Assembly: GCF_947179165.1 (NCBI RefSeq)
Contig: NC_077245.1
Location: 35,333,286-35,397,285, forward strand
Reading direction: 5' to 3'
DNA length: 64,000 nt
Source: Solanum dulcamara
Taxonomy: Eukaryota; Streptophyta; Magnoliopsida; Solanales; Solanaceae
Shown here in pieces: positions 1 through 12,191 of this stretch. How positions within the stretch are numbered: position 1 is the first letter of the stretch; every line of letters starts with the position of its first letter. Under the pieces are notes generated by a model. It was given only the letters and a program-made list of their open reading frames with translations. It ran no database searches and was not told the DNA's origin. A program made the position numbers and the translations under genes.

Positions 1-593
1 AACATACATATATAGGCTACTTTAGGGGGTGAAACGTGTCAACCCCTAAGTGGTGACACGTGTCAAGCCCTTGTTGGGCCAACACATCGCACCACCCCTC
101 ATGGGCTGCCATTGGCAGGTAGGGCCCACCCCCTTTCTGCAGCTGCTGCCACATGGAAGCTCCAGATGCTTCCATGTGGCACTCCCTCTTGCTGCCATGT
201 GTCGCTCTCTTCTTCTCCTCGTGGGTTCGTAATCTCGTCTTGCTTTATGAACCTATCTAATCCTTTCCACGTAAGCTTGGTATGTACTCAAGTAGCTTAA
301 GTATGCAACACATCCAAAGTAATAGCTTACACAAATAAGTAGAGTCCTATGACTCATTATTCGGTCTCCAACTTCTTCCAGATTCTTATAACTTTATTTC
401 CAATCTTCTCTACTATGGGGTATCACATTCTCCTTTCCTTAGAGTTATTTGATAGCGTTATAGATTATACTTCTCACATGGTAACTTCAAAGAAGCTTAA
501 GAACCCTTTAAGAAACTTAAGAAGTTTAACAAGCTTAAAAACCTTTCAAGAAACTCAAAAACCTCTCAAGGTACAAAAGTCTTTCAAGATACA
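1..593 (-). repeat. Partial gypsy LTR (family A), cut by the window edge
   Basis: This stretch matches 3448-4040 almost base for base, including the CCCCTAAGTGGTGACAC block, the AAGCCCTTGTTGGGCC block and the run of AAGCTTAAGAA-type repeats near its right end. It is therefore a second copy of the LTR annotated at 1359-4058, in the same orientation. The match stops near 593, about 18 bases short of the LTR terminus (TGTTATACCCC on the minus strand) seen at 4058. The extreme LTR end and any adjoining polypurine tract are therefore missing or mutated. It is probably the 3' LTR of the same element. The short ORFs here are not genes. Confidence 0.75.
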
Positions 594-1340
594 AATCATC
601 TCCCTAGGGTCACAAGTCTTTTCCAACTTCAGTTTACCATATCAATATCGACCTCCTAGTTTCTATTACCATCAATTCAGCAATTAACTTATTTCTCTAG
701 GTTAGCCATACTCGTAGTTTAGCCAAATCTCATCATTATTATGGGAATGGCCCTTCAAGACATACTACAACCCAATATCTCATTCTCTTCTTATTTCTAA
801 GAAAAATTGGGCAGAGTTTCCTCTTTATTTTTTACTATCTCAAACCTGCACGTAGAAAATACCAACAGTGCCTCACAGGGCCAACATGTATAAAGATACA
901 TATATATGTATCATATCACATCATATCGCAGCCACACAGGGCGCCCACAATCAACAGTATAAAAATGGACTTACCTTGTACGCCCACTGGAACTTCCCCT
1001 GTTACACTTTCCTGTCTACTCTTCCTTTCAATTTACAACTTTACATTTCAGTTCTACTTTAATACCTTACCCAATAGATATCTTTCGTGCCTTTGCTTAC
1101 CTGCATGCCTTGTGACTTCTAATATCTTCAGTCACTTCTTTCCGTTGATGTCATCCTTCTGTTAACATCCAAGGTTGATATAATGAGTTTTCCTATGACT
1201 CAGATCTATCACACGATCTTAGATATGAAACAAAGGTAACATCTTAAATGTCCTTTAGCCTTCTGTTTATAGATGTGGCGCACAACATATCAATAAACAA
1301 GACTCTACTAGACATGGTCTGTAGATATTCTGAGAAAGGA
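594..1340 (-). other. Untranslated leader / shortened interior of element A
   Basis: Between the partial LTR and the primer site lie only about 750 bp with no gag or pol similarity in either strand. The part nearest the primer site (about 1170-1340) resembles the leader of the D1 element at 45285-45350: both contain a block reading roughly TATAGATGT then GCAC, followed by AATAAACAAGACTCTAC or a close variant. An autonomous gypsy element would need about 5 kb here. I infer that the coding interior is deleted, leaving a two-LTR derivative with a short leader. Confidence 0.6.
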
Positions 1341-1354
1341 CCGCTCTGATACCA
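1341..1354 (-). other. Primer-binding site, initiator-Met tRNA type
   Basis: The minus strand reads TGGTATCAGAGCGG four bases after the LTR end. TGGTATCAGAGC is the usual plant initiator-methionine tRNA primer site of many LTR retrotransposons. Its position fixes the element as minus-strand and identifies 1359-4058 as its 5' LTR. Confidence 0.85.
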
Positions 1355-1358
1355 CTTT

Positions 1359-4058
1359 TATCATGACCCAATCCCATAGGCCGCGACTCGTGCCTGAATT
1401 GGGCACCCATACGCACCCTTAGCCCCAATTAGCGTGTTAGCAAAATAAACAATAGTAGAAATCAAAAAGGGGTCATTAAAGAGCGCATGAGAACATATAT
1501 AGCACAAGAGGGACGTTAAGGCCATCACAGAACACAAAGCACAAAACATATATACATAACCCACATCAAAAGTCTACAGACCTCTACAGAATGATAGCCC
1601 AATCATATGAAGGAACAGGGCCCCATCGTACCCTTAACCAATATGTACAAATGTACAACAGAAAAGTTAGTACCAAAATAGGGCTCCGGACAGAGGAACA
1701 CTGCCAACCAATAGGGTGGATGTCCTAAGCGAGCAGATCAGCAAACCGAGCATCTATACCTGCGGGCATATAACGCAGCCCCCAAAGAAAGGGGGTCAGT
1801 ACGCACAATGTACCGAGTATGTAAAACGTGGACTGTAATTGGTAAAGCCGTTACCAAATCAGAAGGTGCAAAAATGAGCAAAATATCCAGAATATCAAAA
1901 TTCTTTTCATAACCACATATAATGTATACAGAAAAACATATGCCATATCCATCCCCATTATGGAACTCGGTGAACAAATCGTGGTCGCCGCCCCATCACC
2001 AGTGCCACAACACATCATAACTCTAGAGTAGGTAATATCTCTGTAACAAATCATATTATATCAGATGGTCATATCAGATCATATCATATCATATGTGTAC
2101 ATGGCACATTATAACTCCACAAATCTAATCTATGTACAGGGCATACCTGTTCCCTCATGTCGGGGCACGACAAACGATGCAGAGAAGTATGTACGATAAC
2201 AAAACCTGACCCAGGATCAGTGAAGGAAGCATTGAGGCATCCATGAGTGGAGTAGTGAGAAACTAAATTCACTTTAAATTAGTTTTGTGACTCGATGGAG
2301 TTTACAAAATGAGTTATTATTAAAAAATCAAGACAAGAGTTGTATCAAGTACCTTTTGAATATCACTATGAGTTATATCCAAATAGAACTTTTGGAATCA
2401 TATACACGTATCTAGGCACGATAAAATATCCTTTGGAAAATCAAGAAGTTTGTCATCCTAGTAGCTCTACGAATAGGAACTTCCTTGGAATCATATAAAA
2501 GTCATATACTTGTTTCATAAAAACCATGCCAAAAAGGAATATTAGCTTTATATACTTATGTCAAAACATGCCAAGAGAAAGAACGGTTAGCTTTACATAC
2601 TTATGCAAAAGACATGCCAAAAGAAGGAACGGTTAGTTTTACATACCTCTTACGGATTACTCCTAATACATTCGCCTCGTCGTCTCTTGAACCTATTTAA
2701 AATGAAAGTAATACTATGGTTAATTACCTTTCACTTTCCAATTCCTACTCTAAAACCAAGTCTCCATAGAGGTCATTTCCTTATCCATTTCTCTCGACTA
2801 GTTCATTACCAGTTCCTAAGTTACCGAAAATTGGACAGTATCCCCCTATAATTTCAACATCCCCAAGATTTTAACTCAGCCAAAATATCAAAAACCATAC
2901 CAACAACAACAAACTGAAGCATATATATATAAATAAATCACTTCAACATTACCCAATACAACTCCGAACAACTAGTTCCGAACTAAGATACCATACAAAA
3001 TGGAGGGTCGTGTGGCTGAAACCAGAAAAACCCAAAACCCTTTTTGAGTACTTTCCATCCATGCAACACGCAACTAAACCACCCCCAACCTGCAAAACTA
3101 CAACAACAACACACTACTCGACTTTGATTTACCTTACTCGAAACTCGCCAAAACTTGCCGGAACTCACCTCGAAATTTCCTTTAGCGCAGCTGAAACTTC
3201 GAGGCTATTTGTTAACATTTTGGGGCTGCTACAAACCATAAATTTATATTACTAATACCTTTATACCTTCGTGGTATTCCCCATACAATTAATTCATGGA
3301 GCAGAATCAGAGAACTTACCTTTTTCTCCTCTCAAAACCGTAGCTCTTTCTTCTCTCTAGCTTAAGTTCTCTCTTCTCTTGTTCTTTCTAGAACTTTCTT
3401 TTGATAAGGATGACTTATGAAATAAGGATGGAAATAAAAGGTCATAAACATACATATATAAGCTACTGTAGGGGGGTGACATGTGTCAACCCCTAAGTGG
3501 TGACACATGTCAAGCCCTTGTTGGGCCAACTCATCGATCCACCCCTCATGGGCTGCCACGTGGTAGGTGGGGGCCCACCCCTTGCTTCAGCTATTTCCAT
3601 GTGCACCTCCGGATGCTTCCATGTGACACTCCCTCTTGCTGCCATGTGTCGCTCTCTTCTTCTCCTCGTGGGTTCGTAATCTCGTCTTGCTTTACGAACC
3701 TATCTAATCCTTGCCATGTAATCTTGATATGTACTCAAGCAACTTAAGTATGTAACACATCCAAAGTAATAGCTTACACAAATAACTCGATTCATACGAT
3801 TCATTATTCGGTCTCCAACTTCTTCCGGATTCTTATAACTCTATTTTCAATCTTCTCTACAATGGGGTATCACATTCTCCTTTCCTTAGAGTTATTTGAT
3901 AGCGTTATAGCTTATCCGTCTCACATGGTAACTTCTAAGAAGCTTAAGAACCGTTCAAGAAACTTAAGAAGTTTAACAAGCTTAAAAACCTTTCAAGAAA
4001 CTCAAAAACCTCTCAGGGTACAAAAGTCTTTCAAGATACAAAAGTATGGGGTATAACA
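1359..4058 (-). repeat. 5' LTR of gypsy element A (2.7 kb)
   Basis: On the minus strand the LTR begins TGTTATACCCC (right end, 4058) and ends about TCATGATA (left end, 1359) just before the primer site. Similar copies are the partial LTR at 1-593 and the solo LTR at 47406-50240, which shares the CGACCCAATCCC-type left end, a conserved GCGGGCA...AAAG..GG.T.AGTACG block near 1760-1800 and the right-hand 600 bp. A TATATA-rich stretch at 3449-3464 is a possible promoter on the minus strand. The terminal TA instead of CA at the primer-proximal end suggests decay. No ORF here resembles a protein family. Confidence 0.75.
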
Positions 4059-6966
4059 ATGAATGAACCAAAAGGGAAAAAAAAGTGAGAAAAGAAAAGC
4101 TTAAAAATTATCCAAGAAAGAATTAAAATTTCTCTTAATTTACACCAAATAAGCTTATTAAAAAATATATTACTCAGAAAATTGTCCAGAAAAGTTAAGC
4201 TGACATTACCGAATGGCAATTGTTCAATGCCGCAGGATAAAAATCTTGAATTTTAAGTTTGTCTTCAATATCTATACGTTACTTATGTACTATCCTTTTG
4301 TGTTCAAAGATATCCACAAAGTTAAACTTTTAAGGAATGCAAAAATGGAAAAAGGTTAACAATTATTCAGTTTACATATTGAAATAAGACGTTAAAAAAG
4401 TCAAATGATACAAGAACATAAACAACTGAAAAATTGGAAAGGACTGAGGATATGAATAAAATATACCTTAAAAAAGAGAATAAAGTGGAAGAAGAAAACT
4501 TCACCTAAATTCACAATTGCTAGCAAATAAAAATACAGTGCATAGGGGTTGAAACATATATATAATAATCAACCAAAGAAAACAAAAAGAGGCACAAAAA
4601 TGTAAAGATATTCCGAGCAGCAGCCTATGCAATATATTTGGTTGAGAAAATTTCAAAGAAATGGTTCGTGGTGAAGGAAAAATGGAAGAGGGAAATTAGG
4701 AGACTGCCTTGTATTTGAGGAAGGCGATATTAAATATATGTCCAATTTGATACCTTAATAGTACTAAATTGTATATTTGGAATACAAAAATGCAGTAGTT
4801 TAACACATAGATTCATGAAATCAATAACCAACCAAATATGAAGTGGTACACCTACATATACTTTCCACAGATATAAGCTTGTTTCTCTACTGATTTATTT
4901 CATTTTTTTTTACCGTGGATGCCAGTGAAAGCGAAAATCTTAAGGTTTTGATTTGAAACATTGAATTGAATGGACAAAATACTTCTCCTATATTGATTAA
5001 TTTTCTCCTCCTCAGGTATCATTGGGTTTATAGAAACTGAATGAGTCTTTATTTATGTGATTTAAGGGATTGGAATTGAAAAGAATGAATTCAAAAAAAG
5101 GAAATTTAAAAAGTGCGATTAAGGAATATGTTTAGAAATCTATTTAAAAAATATTGTGACAAAAGATTCACAATCTCCTGAGTACGTCACTACATGTAGA
5201 ATATTCTTATTCAAGTACTAGTATAATAGAACATGGCTAGTAGAAGGAAAGATAAACCTATTTTAACAAAATGGCAACACATATGCTGAATTTTGACCAT
5301 GAATGAATACAAAAGAACATCAAAACATACTAAATTATCTAAAGCAGTAGTAATTCTTAACTTATTGTGGCTTCTTACCCCTATAACAAAGGATTGTTGG
5401 CCCCTTCAATTAATTTTGCCCCTAAAAAAGAGAGTGTAGAAGAATAGAAGAGAAGAACTCTGTTTTTTTTCAAAAATTACTATATAAAATTAATTTTAGA
5501 GAAATGTGTAATCGTGTAATGACAAAGGTTTGAATTTTTTCTTTAACTTGTTCGGCTTACTTCTCGGACCTTCTTGACTTGCTATCCTAATATCTCGCGT
5601 AAAGTACAAGAAAATAACCTTAAAAAATTATCAGAGTAAAAGGACAAACCTAATTTTTGCTAATTGGAAGATGGTTGAAATTTATGATTTCTAAGTAACA
5701 AGAGAATGGGAGTAGATTTAGGTAGCATATTGGTTTCGAGGTTTTTGTGGAGGTCAGCGAAAGAGATGTTGATTTCTTCCGACAGGGAGCACATCAAATA
5801 AGGCACTGCAAAGATGCTTTGAGAAGGATGGTGGATTCAATTCCGGCAAAAACAAAGAACAAAACTAAGAATCCGGCAACAAAACTAAGGATATCATATG
5901 GGTTTAAGGAGAAGTGCCAACCTACCTTTGGAACTTTTTTAAGGGCAGTTTGTGAGTTGCGACATTTTAGTTTTTTTCTATCGTATGTCCCAGAAGGGAC
6001 GCGACACTTTAATTTGAAGGGGCGGTGATTTGGGAAATTAATTGAAAAAAATCTGTAGAAATTGTTAAATAAATTATTGAATATATATATATATGCACGT
6101 CATGGTATCAAATTAAAGTGGTGGATCTAAAATTGTTAATACAGAAATACCGAGAAAAGGAGAGAAAATCATTTCATTGTGTTATTGAGTCCAAACTCGA
6201 TATTAAACACCGTAAAAGGCATTAATCTATTATAATTATTTTATCCAAATAAAGTATGTCTTCCTTATTCCCTTCTACCAATTACGAGAACTGTGTCAAT
6301 ATTCTAGTTAGATGTTAATCAAAGAACTCACGGGATAATATTTGAAAACCGAGAGTTCAAGTGTATATAATTTTGTGGGATTTTTAAGTGGTTGTATATT
6401 GTGAAGTAAGGATGGATTTAGTAAGAAATTGAACTCAAAGAAATGTCAGGAAAAATTATTTTGGAATGAAGAAGAGGATGGTGTTGCGATAGACCATTTA
6501 TTTATCATATTTATTGATATTGTTTCTCACGAGTTATTATTGTGTTGTCAACGTCACTGTGATTCTTGCTTAGCTACTTACATACATATATGATATTATG
6601 ATATAGATGATAGTTTTCATTGACGTACATCGGCGGCATGATGTAACTCTAAAGTAAAGTATGTTAAGTTTATTTCCATCTTTTGACATGTTTCCAAAAT
6701 GCTTACAAGCAATATGACTAGATTATTGTCGATAAGTTACTTGTAACCATAGTTGTTAATTCTTGAGTTTATATATTCATCACTTTTTGAGACTCGTACT
6801 TGATTTACAATAACCCCACATGTAGATACAATTTTGAGATTTTTCACATAGGTCACTTCTAGTTTAATGGATCGCCTTCGGGATATTGAAATATTTGTTT
6901 CTAGGTTATTATGATTATCTGTAGCGATATGACTTGTGCCTACAATACTATCAAGATATGTACAAC
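4059..6966. other. AT-rich stretch without recognisable gene or transposon
   Basis: I read both strands and see no LTR, primer site, pol motif, RNA gene or convincing exon. The longest open frame (93 codons at 5747-6028, plus strand) has no motif I recognise and no supporting neighbour. This is the longest part of the window not explained by a known retrotransposon. It could be ancient decayed repeat or low-copy intergenic DNA. Confidence 0.5.
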
Positions 6967-7200
6967 CTATAGGGATATTTTGATGCCTACATGACTATAT
7001 TAACACCTAAAGGGTCTAATAAAATATGTTCACTCAGAAGCAATAATGATCACCTATGAGGGATATAGGATGCCTATGGAGACATATTGACTCGTAAGAG
7101 GGATATGTGATTTTAACAAGGCTATGGTAATGCTTATAGGGATATATCTTGGCTATAGGGCCAGTTTGATTGCCTATGAGGCTAGACTGATTGCCAATAA
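6967..7200 (+). repeat. Degenerate short-period repeat around GCCTATGAGGGATAT
   Basis: About nine loosely spaced relatives of a CCTATAGGGATATATTGAT-like phrase occur in 230 bp (examples near 6969, 7065, 7138, 7170). Spacing is irregular, about 20-40 bp. It looks like an old tandem array inside LTR-like DNA, just before the Athila-like LTR. It has no coding potential. Confidence 0.4.
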
Positions 7201-7251
7201 CAGTATATAGGTTGGTTCGAAGCTACCTATCTTATGGGGGCCCAATCAGGG

Positions 7252-8735
7252 TGTTATTTGATTATTTTTTATAAATTGTTTCAAGGGTCATTGATGAGTC
7301 ATTGAATTATTGTCATATTTTAATGCTAATTGAAGGGGTTTTAGGGCCTATTTTTTTATGTGCAAGAATTCCTTGGAAAAGGCAAAGTTAAAGGATTTGG
7401 AGCTAAAAAGCACTAAAATGAACCAGCAAGGAACTAGCACTTCGCAAAAGCTGATAGGCATTACGCCGGCTAAATGCCGTCCGAACTTGAGTAAATTTGA
7501 ACTGGTGCTTGTGTTTTAATCGACGTTGTACAATGAAGGATCGGTGTTTCGCCGATCCAGCGAAGGAGCTCCTGGAATATCCTGAAGGCTAAAATGAAGT
7601 GGTAATTGGTGTCTCACAATGAAGGATCGGTGGTTCTCTGGTCCAATGCAAGTCTTGATGCGGCAGCAGGTGGACCAAAGTTGCATCTATGGAAATTTAT
7701 GCTTCCTTTGGAAAGTTCCAAGGATCATAATAGGGATTTGTGTAATTATATGCTAGAAGAGTATTGATCTTTGTAATTATCCAATTTTGGTTGAGAGAAG
7801 TTTTAGAGTGAGAAGTAGAACATTGATCTTCTTTCTCAAGAACTCATAACTTAGTAGAGAAACAACCTTCAACATTGTACATTCCAAGTCTTATATTTAG
7901 ATTTCTTCATCATTTTAGCTTGGAATAAAGCTTTCCTTTATGGGTATTCTCTTTATTCCTTGTTCTATGAGTAGTAAAATCCATAGCTAGGGGTGTGTGT
8001 GCTTGATGGAGGTGTAAATCCCGAAATGGATATTGATTAATCTTTGCTAAACTTAATTGTATCCATGTATCTATTGTTGTCTTGAATTTTTAATCTAAAA
8101 TCTATGGTTGCATACATTGATTGAGCTCCCTAATTCATTTTGGCTTGAGAAAGAAAAATAGAGCTAGGTAAGACTCAATAGTGGGGACTTATTGGATTTA
8201 CCCTATGGATTTGAGCCAGGGATGGGATAATCTTAGTGTTTTCTCATTTAATGATATGAGCTAGGGGTAGTCCATCTACTCAAGCAATGTTTGGTATTTT
8301 TTTAAATGTCTTGATGTTCGAAAAAACCCAAGGGATATACACTTGATAGTTCGGGAGAATATTGAAGTGTAGCCTAGACCAAACACTATCCAGGTACCAA
8401 TCTATTTTGTTGATGTTAATCTTAGCCTATTCTAGTTGAAACCCTTATTTTCATGCACACACCCCGAGTCCTTTCCTTTTCTTGATTTACAAAGTTGTGT
8501 TAATTCCCTATTTTCAATAGCTAGTAGTGTTAATTTATAGTTGTTATCTAAATCCCTAATTTTATATATTATTATTTATTGAGAAATATAATTTCTATTA
8601 TGTTTGAATTGACAAATCAATTGAAGAGGAGTCCCATATACATGTCCTTGAGTTTCATCCCTAACCTAATCATATGGGTATTGTTTTATAAACAACTGCC
8701 TATGCTCTAAAACATGATACATAGTTCAGCGTTCA
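7252..8735 (+). repeat. 5' LTR of Athila-like remnant F
   Basis: The LTR starts TGTTATTTGATT and ends around TTCA at 8735, a few bases before an Asp-type tRNA primer site. It contains the GGATCGGTG...CGCCGATCC inverted motif near 7540-7560 and a second GGATCGGTGGTT at 7625. It is about 1.48 kb, in the usual range for plant Athila LTRs. Boundaries are inferred from the TG start and the primer site. I see no second LTR of this copy in the window. Confidence 0.6.
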
Positions 8736-8740
8736 TTAAA

Positions 8741-8760
8741 AATGGCAATGTTGCTGGGAC
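8741..8760 (+). other. Primer-binding site, degenerate Asp-tRNA type
   Basis: AATGGCAATGTTGCTGGGA resembles the TGGCGCCGTTGCCGGGGA primer site used by plant Athila and related elements, with several C-to-T or C-to-A changes. It sits directly after the inferred LTR end and 140 bp before gag-like sequence, which is the expected layout. Confidence 0.6.
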
Positions 8761-8898
8761 TGGTTAGCAATCATCTTTGATTGTTTTTTCTATTAAATTT
8801 GTGTGCCAATTTGTTTTCTTGTTACGTTTTGGTTGGGTTTGTTGTTTGCCTAAAATAGGGGAAAGATGGAGTAATCAAATTCTCTAGAAATTGAACCT

Positions 8899-9540
8899 TT
8901 GGTTGAGTCTGAAGCCGGTGAGGTATCCATGAATTTGGATATTATCATAGTAATTTACCTACCACCGGATATACGGAGAATTAAATTTATGGTGGCAAGC
9001 ACTTTGCTCCGCTTGCTAGGAATAAAAGGATCTTTTAAGGGAAGAGAAGAGGATATTTCCTATAATTATCTCAAAGGATTCATGGAAAATTTTCTCCCTC
9101 TTGAGGCCATGGATTTTAGTCAAGAGTATCTCTGATTAAAGTTGTTTCTATTTTCACTAGAAGGGGATGACCTCAATTAGCTAAGCAACTTTCCCAATGG
9201 ATCGATTACAACTTGGAAAGAGTTGGAAGACACCATCCTTGATCAATATTTCCCTACTCCGCTAATTTTGGAGATGCAAAGTAAAATCATAAATATTGTA
9301 CAAGACCTGCAGCAATCTCTTTATGAAGTTTGGTTAAGGTTTACACAAAAGGTTGAAATGTGTTCGAGGCATGGTTTACCCGATGCAATGTTGCTGCAAT
9401 GTTTCTTTGGAGTTAAAAGACCAAAACAAAGTAATGACCAATGTGTTGTCCTGGGGTGCTTGATGGATCACACATGGGATGAAGTAAATAAAATATTTAA
9501 GAAGGGAACCATTGTAAGTCAAAGTTTGTTTGAATCTTGA
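8899..9540 (+). pseudogene. Athila gag fragment (remnant F), broken
   Basis: Two open pieces (8899-9135 and 9223-9540) joined by a stretch with stops give a gag-like protein. The bridging part reads GSITTWKELEDT, followed by a LDQYFPTPL.L.M..KI motif and then LYEVWLRFTQKVEMC..HGLPD. This order (TTW, FFPP-like, YE.W.RF, CP.HG) is characteristic of the capsid core of plant Athila/Tat gag. The frame is closed by TGA at 9538. No zinc knuckle, protease or pol follows. The gene is dead, and stops or frame changes appear at 9136-9222. The family call rests on motif order only. Confidence 0.6.
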
Positions 9541-9760
9541 GAAAGAAGCATAGTTAGTGACTTTCAGACCATTTCTTATTGGGATCTAGGAGAACTCCAA
9601 TTTCGGGTAGGCGACATATCTATCAAATTCAATGTGGGTGTACCCACAAGGGCAACCAATGAGACTGAAAGGGTAGCAGCTACAAGGGGGGAGAATAATT
9701 AGTGATGGATCCCCAAAAAAGGGTAATGCCATTCAACTTTGAATGATAGTAAGGTGGTAT

Positions 9761-9807
9761 GTCGTGCCGCAATATTAAATCAAGTGCTTCTTGGGAGGAA
9801 ACCCAAG
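9761..9807 (+). other. Conserved post-integrase Athila motif, directly after gag
   Basis: GTCGTGCCGC and then TCAAGTGCTTCTTGGGAGG plus AAACCCAAG form the non-coding block that in plant Athila elements follows integrase. Sister blocks appear on the minus strand at 11709-11727 and at 54049-54060, each next to integrase sequence. Its presence only 220 bp after gag implies deletion of protease, RT, RNase H and integrase. Confidence 0.6.
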
Positions 9808-10949
9808 TTCATTTAATTTTATGTCATTTCGCCTTTTGTGTTCTTTTCCTTGTTTGATTATTTCAATGTGTCCCATGAATATAAAAGATTGTTATGAGGA
9901 AAGAGCAAAATAGACATGAAAAGTATTGCCGTTGAACCGAAGAAGAACCGGTAATCGATTGTATACAACCAACTCAAACACACACTCCAACCAGAAAAGA
10001 AGAAATATTCTTCTAGAAATCAGCACTTGATAGCGATAATTTGAGGTCATGTGTTGCCCATCACGCCCAAGCCAGGTAAATAAGGGTTTTTAATTTTCAA
10101 ATTATAAACAAGAATATGAAAGGACCAGATTTGAACAACATTTTCAAAACCCACTAAAATAAAACTCTTCATCTTCTTCATCTCTTTTACTCCTTCAACC
10201 TTTCATAAATACATTCATCCATGCTCTCCTGAAAACCTTTCACTTCCCACTTAACCCCTCATATTCCTACCTTCCACTTTGTTAACCTCTCACTTATACC
10301 CTTAACCTTTTACAATCTTGACCCCGAAAAATCTGCATTCTCTTAAGTTCTTGTCTATAGAATTGAATAACCCATATTTTAAAAGTTTGAATTAGCATCT
10401 CCTCACCTCCACAACCAGGTATGTTACTCAATCATGATTTATTCTAAGATAAATGCATCAGTTTTACATTAAGCTTCATGCTTTTAAGTGTCTTCTTAGA
10501 AACCCATTAGTTAAGAATCAAATTTTTTATGTTTGGGCCAAATTCTTAGTTCTTGATCTTATCATATCTGAAGCACATTTAACTTGTATGTGGTGTGGGT
10601 ATAAGAAATTTGTATTTAGTTGCTCAAAATCTGAAGTTTGTGGTGAAGTTGGATTATCCCATCAAGTTTATGTAGTGCATGAAATTGCTCTACGATGGAA
10701 TGGGTGATGTCATTCCCAAGGGAAAAGTCGGTATTATGTAAATCTTGCTCTTTAAGATTAAAATTTTTGACTGTGTAGCATTATGTGTTGTTGTTAATGA
10801 ATAAAATTGCTTTATGTTCATTGAGGGAGATTATATTTGGGAATGAGAGCTTAAATTGAGGCATTTTGTTGGTTTAATTGTAGTAAATATCGTGATTACA
10901 ACCGAACTTGGTTTCTTCTTGAAAGGTAGTCAACAAAATATTTAGAATC
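9808..10949. other. No recognisable gene; probable 3' region of remnant F
   Basis: The region is pyrimidine-rich around 10140-10330 with no pol motifs. An 84-codon open frame at 10453-10707 (plus) has no recognised domain. From position relative to the conserved block at 9761 this is probably the untranslated or env-like 3' part of the Athila remnant, but nothing in the sequence proves that. Confidence 0.35.
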
Positions 10950-11510
10950 CCAAGGGACCCCAACCTAGACCCTAGATACGACACAATGATTAGAATCCCA
11001 AGGTACCCCAACCAGGTCTCTTAGAATATCATTCATGAGCATACATAAGGTAGTTAAAGAAAATAAGAAACAACATAGATGCAGAAGTAAAGTATCAATA
11101 TGAAAGTCTCAATAAAAGAGAACAAGTCTCAACTCGAAATGAAAGAAGGCATAGACTCTATAACATTTAACATGCCTCTACTAACAAGATAGGGGAATAA
11201 ATAGTCAAAAGATGCAATGAAAATAAAGTGTCTTGTCCTCGAAGCATGAGGACTCACCACAACTTCTTATCAAAGCTCAAATCTACTCACGAATAAAAGG
11301 TGTGAGATGATTGTTCATCCCTACATTATGATAAAATATAGGAAAAAAGTATGTCTTAGTACATGGAATGCAATAAGTATGTGAGAAGTATGTATGAAAA
11401 CTGAATATAGGACATAATTAATATGAGTAATGAGATGCATGACCAATATCTTAAAACATGAGTAAACCATGAAAACCTTGAAACATCATAATCATTGGTC
11501 AATGTATCAA
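10950..11510 (-). repeat. Eroded Del/Tekay-type LTR relic
   Basis: The order of phrases matches the LTR at 62650 onward: a CTAGACCCTAG-like start, CCCCAACCAGG, TCTTAGAATATCAT..GAGCATACATAAGGTA, then an LTR-internal block (TACATTATGA...AAGTATGT...TTAGTAC...AATGCAATAAGTATGTGAG). Divergence is high, with many indels. Two AGAATCCCAAGG.ACCCCAACC copies (about 10945 and 10992) form a short local duplication. It has no primer site or coding sequence next to it. Confidence 0.55.
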
Positions 11511-11699
11511 AATATCATCACGAGAACTTCACACACCAGGGGTTGTGGTACACTACACGCTTTATGTAGTGGCCCGTGGTGAAGTGCCATGGTTTTGTTC
11601 CTAATGTTTTCTCCTTTGTTGTGTCCCTGCACTCACAAAATATATCATTACACCATAAAAATTTCAAAAACAAAAATATAGTCTTACTATTGCAAGTAC

Positions 11700-12191
11700 A
11701 AACCTTTGGTTGCCTCCCAGCAGCGCCCGATTTGACATTGTAGCACGACATGGGTCACTTGACTACTCAAACTTCATCAATATTCCCCATGGGTTTCCTC
11801 CCATGAAGCTCCTGATGTAATGTCATGGCACAACACAGGTTCCTTGATTACTTAGACTTCATCAAGTTAGAGCTTCTCAACCATCTTTGCTTCTTCATTT
11901 GCTCCCAAGTATAACTTCACACACTGTTTGTTCACTTTAATTTCGTTCCTATCTTACTCTTCGAGCTTGATTGCACCATGGGAAAAAACTCATTCTATTG
12001 TTAAAGGGCCAGACAATTTAGACTTCAACTTACCTAGAAACAATCTCAGTCTGGAGTTGAATAGCAACACTAAGTCAGTAGGGCAAAACTCTATTTTCTC
12101 AATACACCAATCGTGGTATGCAGAACTCTCTTTTCTCAATACACTGATCATGGTATAACTTCATTCGTTCTTTATACAGAGCTTCTCTTTC
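11700..12191 (-). other. Post-integrase region of Athila relic E
   Basis: The minus strand carries the GGCGCTGCTGGGAGGCAACC block (plus 11709-11728), the conserved sequence that follows integrase in Athila elements. A second, looser copy (GGGTTTCCTCCCATGAAGC) lies near 11790-11810. The rest up to the integrase remnant has stops in every frame and reads as integrase C-terminal tail debris. Confidence 0.5.

Noticed and set aside
5747..6028. 93-codon plus-strand frame
   Set aside because: No recognised motif, no homologous copy in the window, AT-rich surroundings. Probably chance.
10453..10707. 84-codon plus-strand frame
   Set aside because: No recognised domain. Position in a retroelement remnant and lack of conservation signs make it unlikely to be a gene.
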